DNA of 64,000 bases from Guptibacillus hwajinpoensis (GTDB lineage Bacteria; Bacillota; Bacilli; Bacillales; Guptibacillaceae). The translations under genes were made by a program, and so were the position numbers. Where the stretch lies: NCBI RefSeq assembly GCF_020171785.1, contig NZ_JAIVAE010000003.1, positions 186,001 to 250,000 of the forward strand, in the 5' to 3' direction. Within the stretch, counting starts at the first letter, position 1. Each line of letters begins with the position of its first letter. Under the pieces are notes generated by a model. The model saw nothing but the letters and a program-made list of their open reading frames with translations. It did not search any database and was not told where the DNA came from. Below are positions 61,084 through 64,000 of this stretch, one piece after another.

Positions 61084-63468
61084 ATGAGTACGGTTGTTAC
61101 ACCTGTAAAACAGCCTAAGTTAAAGAAAAGAAAGTGGCCTTTTTACCTTACTGGAAGTATCTTATTACTAGTAATCCTCGCTTTATCCGTCAGTTTTTGG
61201 TTTGTGCAGAAAACAGCTCCTGAAACAAATGGGGAAATCACTTTATCAGGCTTAGAAGATTCTGTTTCCATTTATCGAGATCGTTCAGGCGTTCCTCACA
61301 TTGAAGCCTCATCTACAAAGGATCTGTTTATGGCTCAAGGATTTGTGACAGCTCAGGACCGCATGTTTCAAATGGACCTAAGTCGTCGTCAAGCTTCTGG
61401 AACACTGAGTGAAGTCATTGGTAAGTCCACGATCGACAATGACAAGTTTTTTCGTACGTTAGGCTTAAGAAGGGCTGCAGAAGATTCTTATAATGCCTAC
61501 TCTGATGAGGCAAAGCAAATACTCGAGTGGTATGCAGATGGTGTCAACGCCTATATGACACAAGCAAAAGCGGAGAATTCACTGCCAATTGAATTTACAC
61601 TTGCGGGTTATGAACCAAATGCATGGACACCACTTGACTCTCTTACAATTGGAAAGTATATGGCGTTTGATTTAGGCGGGCATTGGGAAGGTCAGGCATT
61701 TCGCTACTACCTTCTTCAGAATTTCTCAGAAGAAGAAGCAATGGATTTGTTTCCGAGTTACCCTGATGAAGGGTCTACTGTTATTCAAGAAATGAAAGAA
61801 AGTCAGTTAGACATCTCAAAAAGTTTTGCTAAAGCGGTTATCCCAGATCCATTTAACGGAAGTAATAATTGGGTCGTATCAGGCGAAAAAACCGCTTCCG
61901 GAAAGCCTCTTCTAGCCAACGATCCGCATCTTGGACTTGGTACGCCTCCTATCTGGTACGAAACGCATTTAAATTCTCCAGATTATCACGTTAGTGGCGT
62001 TATTTTTGCAGGCGTTCCTGGAATTATCGTGGGACGAAACGACTCAATCGCCTGGGGGGTTACAAATGTAGGACCAGATGTTCAGGATCTCTATATTGAA
62101 AAACGAAATCCTGATAACCCTACTGAATTTCAGTACAATGATAAATGGGAAACAGCAGAAGTTCTTGATGAAAGCATACCTGTAAAAAACAGTGAACCGA
62201 TACCATATGAAGTTGTCATTACTCGACATGGTCCTATTCTTTCTGAATTTGCCCATGACGATCAACCAGATACAGCTTTATCTCTCAGGTGGACTGCATT
62301 AGATCCTTCAACCGAATTGGAAGCTGTTCTTAAGATCGATCGAGCGTCTAACTGGGAAGAATTTAAGGAAGCACTCACTTCCTTTCATACGCCAGCTCAA
62401 AATTTTGTGTTTGCTTCCACTGACGGAACAATTGCTTACCGAGCAAATGGACTCATTCCAATTCGTAAAAATGGCGATAGCATGCTACCAGTCCCCGGTT
62501 GGAACGATGACTATGAATGGGACGGTTATATTCCCTGGGAAGAACTTCCGACAATCGTAAATCCGGATGAAGGATTCATTTCTACGGCAAATAATAAAAT
62601 TACAACAGATGACTACCCCTATCACATCACCCATACGTGGGCTCAACCTTATCGTCAGAATCGTATTCGAGAAGTATTAATTGACGGAAATAACCTTGAG
62701 ACTCAAGATATGATGAACCTTCAAAACGATTTCGTGAATTTACAGGGAAAAGAGCTCACTCCCCTATTAACAAAGGAACTTCACAGAGAAAACTTGACCT
62801 CAGTTGAAAAAGACGCTCTCTCGCTCCTTCAAGAGTGGAACTATATCGATGGTAGAGATGAAGCCGCTCCGCTTCTCTTTCATCTATGGATAGTGGAGAT
62901 GGAAAAGGTGCTGTTTGATGGAAAGATTGACAAAGAAATGATGCCCCTTTTTGATGGAAAGAGTCAAGTCATTGATCAGCTTATTAGACGAGCTGTCGAT
63001 GGAGAAGAAGGGCCATGGATGGAAAAGTCTGGAGGATTTCAATCTGTCGTAACGAAGTCCTATCAAGCTGCAGTTGATCGAGCTGCTTCCTTACAGGGGC
63101 ATGCACCAAAGAAATGGGCGTGGGGGACGTTCCATTCTGTACCATTTGAACATCCTCTTGGTGCGATAAAACCTTTGCATCTTCTCTTCAATCCAGAAGT
63201 GAACGCGATGGGCGGTAGCCGTGTAACAGTTGGTGCTGCAGGCTGGAATTCATCAACTGGTACAGTTAACCACGGAGCCCCATGGCGAGGGGTCACAGAT
63301 TTAGCCAATATGGAAACAAGCTATAACGTCATATCCCCTGGGCAATCTGGTTACGTGTTTAGTGAATGGTACGACAATCAAATCGATGATTGGGTAAATG
63401 GGCGTTACCACGAAACGAAGATGAGCGGCTATGAAGAAAATGCGAAGCATCTTATTCTGAAACCGTAA
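61084..63468 (+). CDS. Penicillin acylase family Ntn-hydrolase
   Basis: The 794-residue precursor has a basic N-terminus and one membrane helix (about 18-42, PFYLTGSILLLVILALSVSFWF), then an Ntn-hydrolase of the penicillin acylase family, exported or membrane-bound. The alpha-chain part starts SVSIYRDRSGVPHIEA; the self-cleavage site is Gly-Ser in FNGSNNWVVSG, giving Ser260 as the N-terminal nucleophile of the beta chain. ANDPHLGLGTPPIWYE, GRNDSIAWGVTNVGPDVQDLY and TANNKI are family blocks. Substrates in nature may be acyl-homoserine lactones or other amides; penicillin activity is not implied. ATG 61084 with GGGAGGG upstream. Confidence 0.92.
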   Translation: MSTVVTPVKQPKLKKRKWPFYLTGSILLLVILALSVSFWFVQKTAPETNGEITLSGLEDSVSIYRDRSGVPHIEASSTKDLFMAQGFVTAQDRMFQMDLSRRQASGTLSEVIGKSTIDNDKFFRTLGLRRAAEDSYNAYSDEAKQILEWYADGVNAYMTQAKAENSLPIEFTLAGYEPNAWTPLDSLTIGKYMAFDLGGHWEGQAFRYYLLQNFSEEEAMDLFPSYPDEGSTVIQEMKESQLDISKSFAKAVIPDPFNGSNNWVVSGEKTASGKPLLANDPHLGLGTPPIWYETHLNSPDYHVSGVIFAGVPGIIVGRNDSIAWGVTNVGPDVQDLYIEKRNPDNPTEFQYNDKWETAEVLDESIPVKNSEPIPYEVVITRHGPILSEFAHDDQPDTALSLRWTALDPSTELEAVLKIDRASNWEEFKEALTSFHTPAQNFVFASTDGTIAYRANGLIPIRKNGDSMLPVPGWNDDYEWDGYIPWEELPTIVNPDEGFISTANNKITTDDYPYHITHTWAQPYRQNRIREVLIDGNNLETQDMMNLQNDFVNLQGKELTPLLTKELHRENLTSVEKDALSLLQEWNYIDGRDEAAPLLFHLWIVEMEKVLFDGKIDKEMMPLFDGKSQVIDQLIRRAVDGEEGPWMEKSGGFQSVVTKSYQAAVDRAASLQGHAPKKWAWGTFHSVPFEHPLGAIKPLHLLFNPEVNAMGGSRVTVGAAGWNSSTGTVNHGAPWRGVTDLANMETSYNVISPGQSGYVFSEWYDNQIDDWVNGRYHETKMSGYEENAKHLILKP

Positions 63469-63469
63469 C

Positions 63470-63504
63470 AAAAGGCTCTCTCAAACGAATGAGAGAGCCT
63501 TTTA
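63470..63504. terminator. Bidirectional terminator
   Basis: AAAAGGCTCTCTC and GAGAGAGCCTTTT form a perfect 13-bp stem between convergent genes (penicillin acylase and ilvE). Confidence 0.95.
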
Positions 63505-63508
63505 CTTG

Positions 63509-64000
63509 CTATTTTACGGATACTGTCCAATTTTGTGTATCTTCTAACTTCCCTGTTTGGATCCCTGTAATGGTGTCATACAATTTCTGAGAAAGCTCTC
63601 CAATTTCATGATGATTAATAACCATTTTCTTACCTTGCCAGTTGAGTTCTCCTACTGGTGAAATGACTGCAGCCGTTCCAGTACCAAACGCTTCTTCAAG
63701 CTCTCCCTTTTGCGACAGCTCATACAGTTCTTCAATAGATACCTTTCTTTCAGTGACTCTAATATCCCATTTCTTTAACAATTCAATAACGGACATTCTT
63801 GTAATGCCGTGGAGAATGCTACCGTTTAATTCTGGCGTAACAACTTCTCCATTAATCTTAAAGAAGATATTCATGCTCCCCACTTCTTCAATATAGCGCT
63901 TTTCAACTCCGTCAAGCCAAAGAACATCTGCATTTCCGTCTTTATAGGCTTTTGCCTGCGCTTGATAAGCGGATGAATAGTTTCCGGCCGTTTTTGCCAT
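63509..64000 (-). CDS. ilvE: Branched-chain amino acid aminotransferase IlvE, C-terminal part (rest beyond window)
   Basis: The 163 residues seen are the C-terminal half of a PLP-dependent class IV aminotransferase; the frame is open to the window edge, so the first Met seen is not the real start. Blocks: [76 protein letters not shown], and [16 protein letters not shown] with the T/S residues that hold the cofactor phosphate. It converts Leu, Ile and Val to their 2-keto acids and back. Confidence 0.94.
   Translation of the reverse strand: MAKTAGNYSSAYQAQAKAYKDGNADVLWLDGVEKRYIEEVGSMNIFFKINGEVVTPELNGSILHGITRMSVIELLKKWDIRVTERKVSIEELYELSQKGELEEAFGTGTAAVISPVGELNWQGKKMVINHHEIGELSQKLYDTITGIQTGKLEDTQNWTVSVK

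Noticed and set aside
61084-63468. Beta-lactam resistance or penicillin production function
   Set aside because: The family name reflects a biotechnological activity; natural substrate unknown and no beta-lactam genes nearby.

Overview
The window looks like chromosome from a low-GC, endospore-forming Bacillaceae bacterium. Support: AGGAGG-type ribosome sites throughout, a class B RNase P RNA next to gpsB and ypsA, a CotD-like spore coat gene, the yprA/yprB pair, a HutP-controlled histidine operon, sigma-A promoters and CcpA-type cre sites. Genus cannot be fixed from sequence alone. No rRNA, tRNA, IS element, prophage or CRISPR array was seen.

Layout. 1-7.9 kb: end of an MFS transporter, a cold shock gene, a broken small gene, a tandem GNAT acetyltransferase, a YjiH-type membrane protein, a quinone-oxidoreductase-like enzyme, a toroid-fold protein and a ketopantoate-reductase-like enzyme. 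8-32.3 kb: one very large catabolic island, all on the minus strand, with three CoA ligases, two acyl-CoA dehydrogenases, two enoyl-CoA hydratases, a 3-hydroxyacyl-CoA dehydrogenase, a thiolase, three SDRs, a thioesterase, an acyl-CoA carboxyltransferase, an ACAD10/11-type kinase, a phosphatase, a phosphotriesterase-like lactonase, a LivFGHMJ-type ABC importer and a TetR regulator. 32.4-49.8 kb: conserved Bacillus housekeeping and small genes (carboxypeptidase Taq, yppF-like, ypsC, rnpB, gpsB, ypsA, cotD-like, a DnaQ-like exonuclease with a DUF294 nucleotidyltransferase, yprB, yprA, a YcgL-type nucleotidyltransferase, yyaL). 49.8-56 kb: histidine utilisation genes in an unusual order, hutU-hutI-hutG then hutP-hutH. 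56-64 kb: class I aldolase, an AraC-type response regulator, a three-gene set of an HTH/coiled-coil protein and two paralogous membrane-anchored proteins, a penicillin acylase family protein and the end of ilvE.

How the genes work together. The main system is the 8-32 kb island. It holds, as separate genes, close relatives of both halves of animal ACAD10/ACAD11: an APH-fold kinase (19471-20535) and an ACAD11-like dehydrogenase (27771-28979). Together with acyl-CoA ligases, full beta-oxidation functions, a lactonase-family hydrolase and its own importer, this suggests uptake and breakdown of 4-hydroxy acids or gamma-lactones: lactone opening, CoA activation, phosphorylation of the 4-hydroxyl, conversion to an enoyl-CoA, then beta-oxidation. 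Three promoters in the island carry related palindromes around AACCGGTT or CCGT, likely operators of the TetR protein encoded inside it, and one also has a cre-like site.

In the hut region the HutP-type antiterminator lies only in front of hutH, and hutP has its own promoter overlapped by a perfect cre site, so the first step of histidine breakdown may be controlled apart from hutUIG. Functions are read from motifs and remembered family features; no database search was run.
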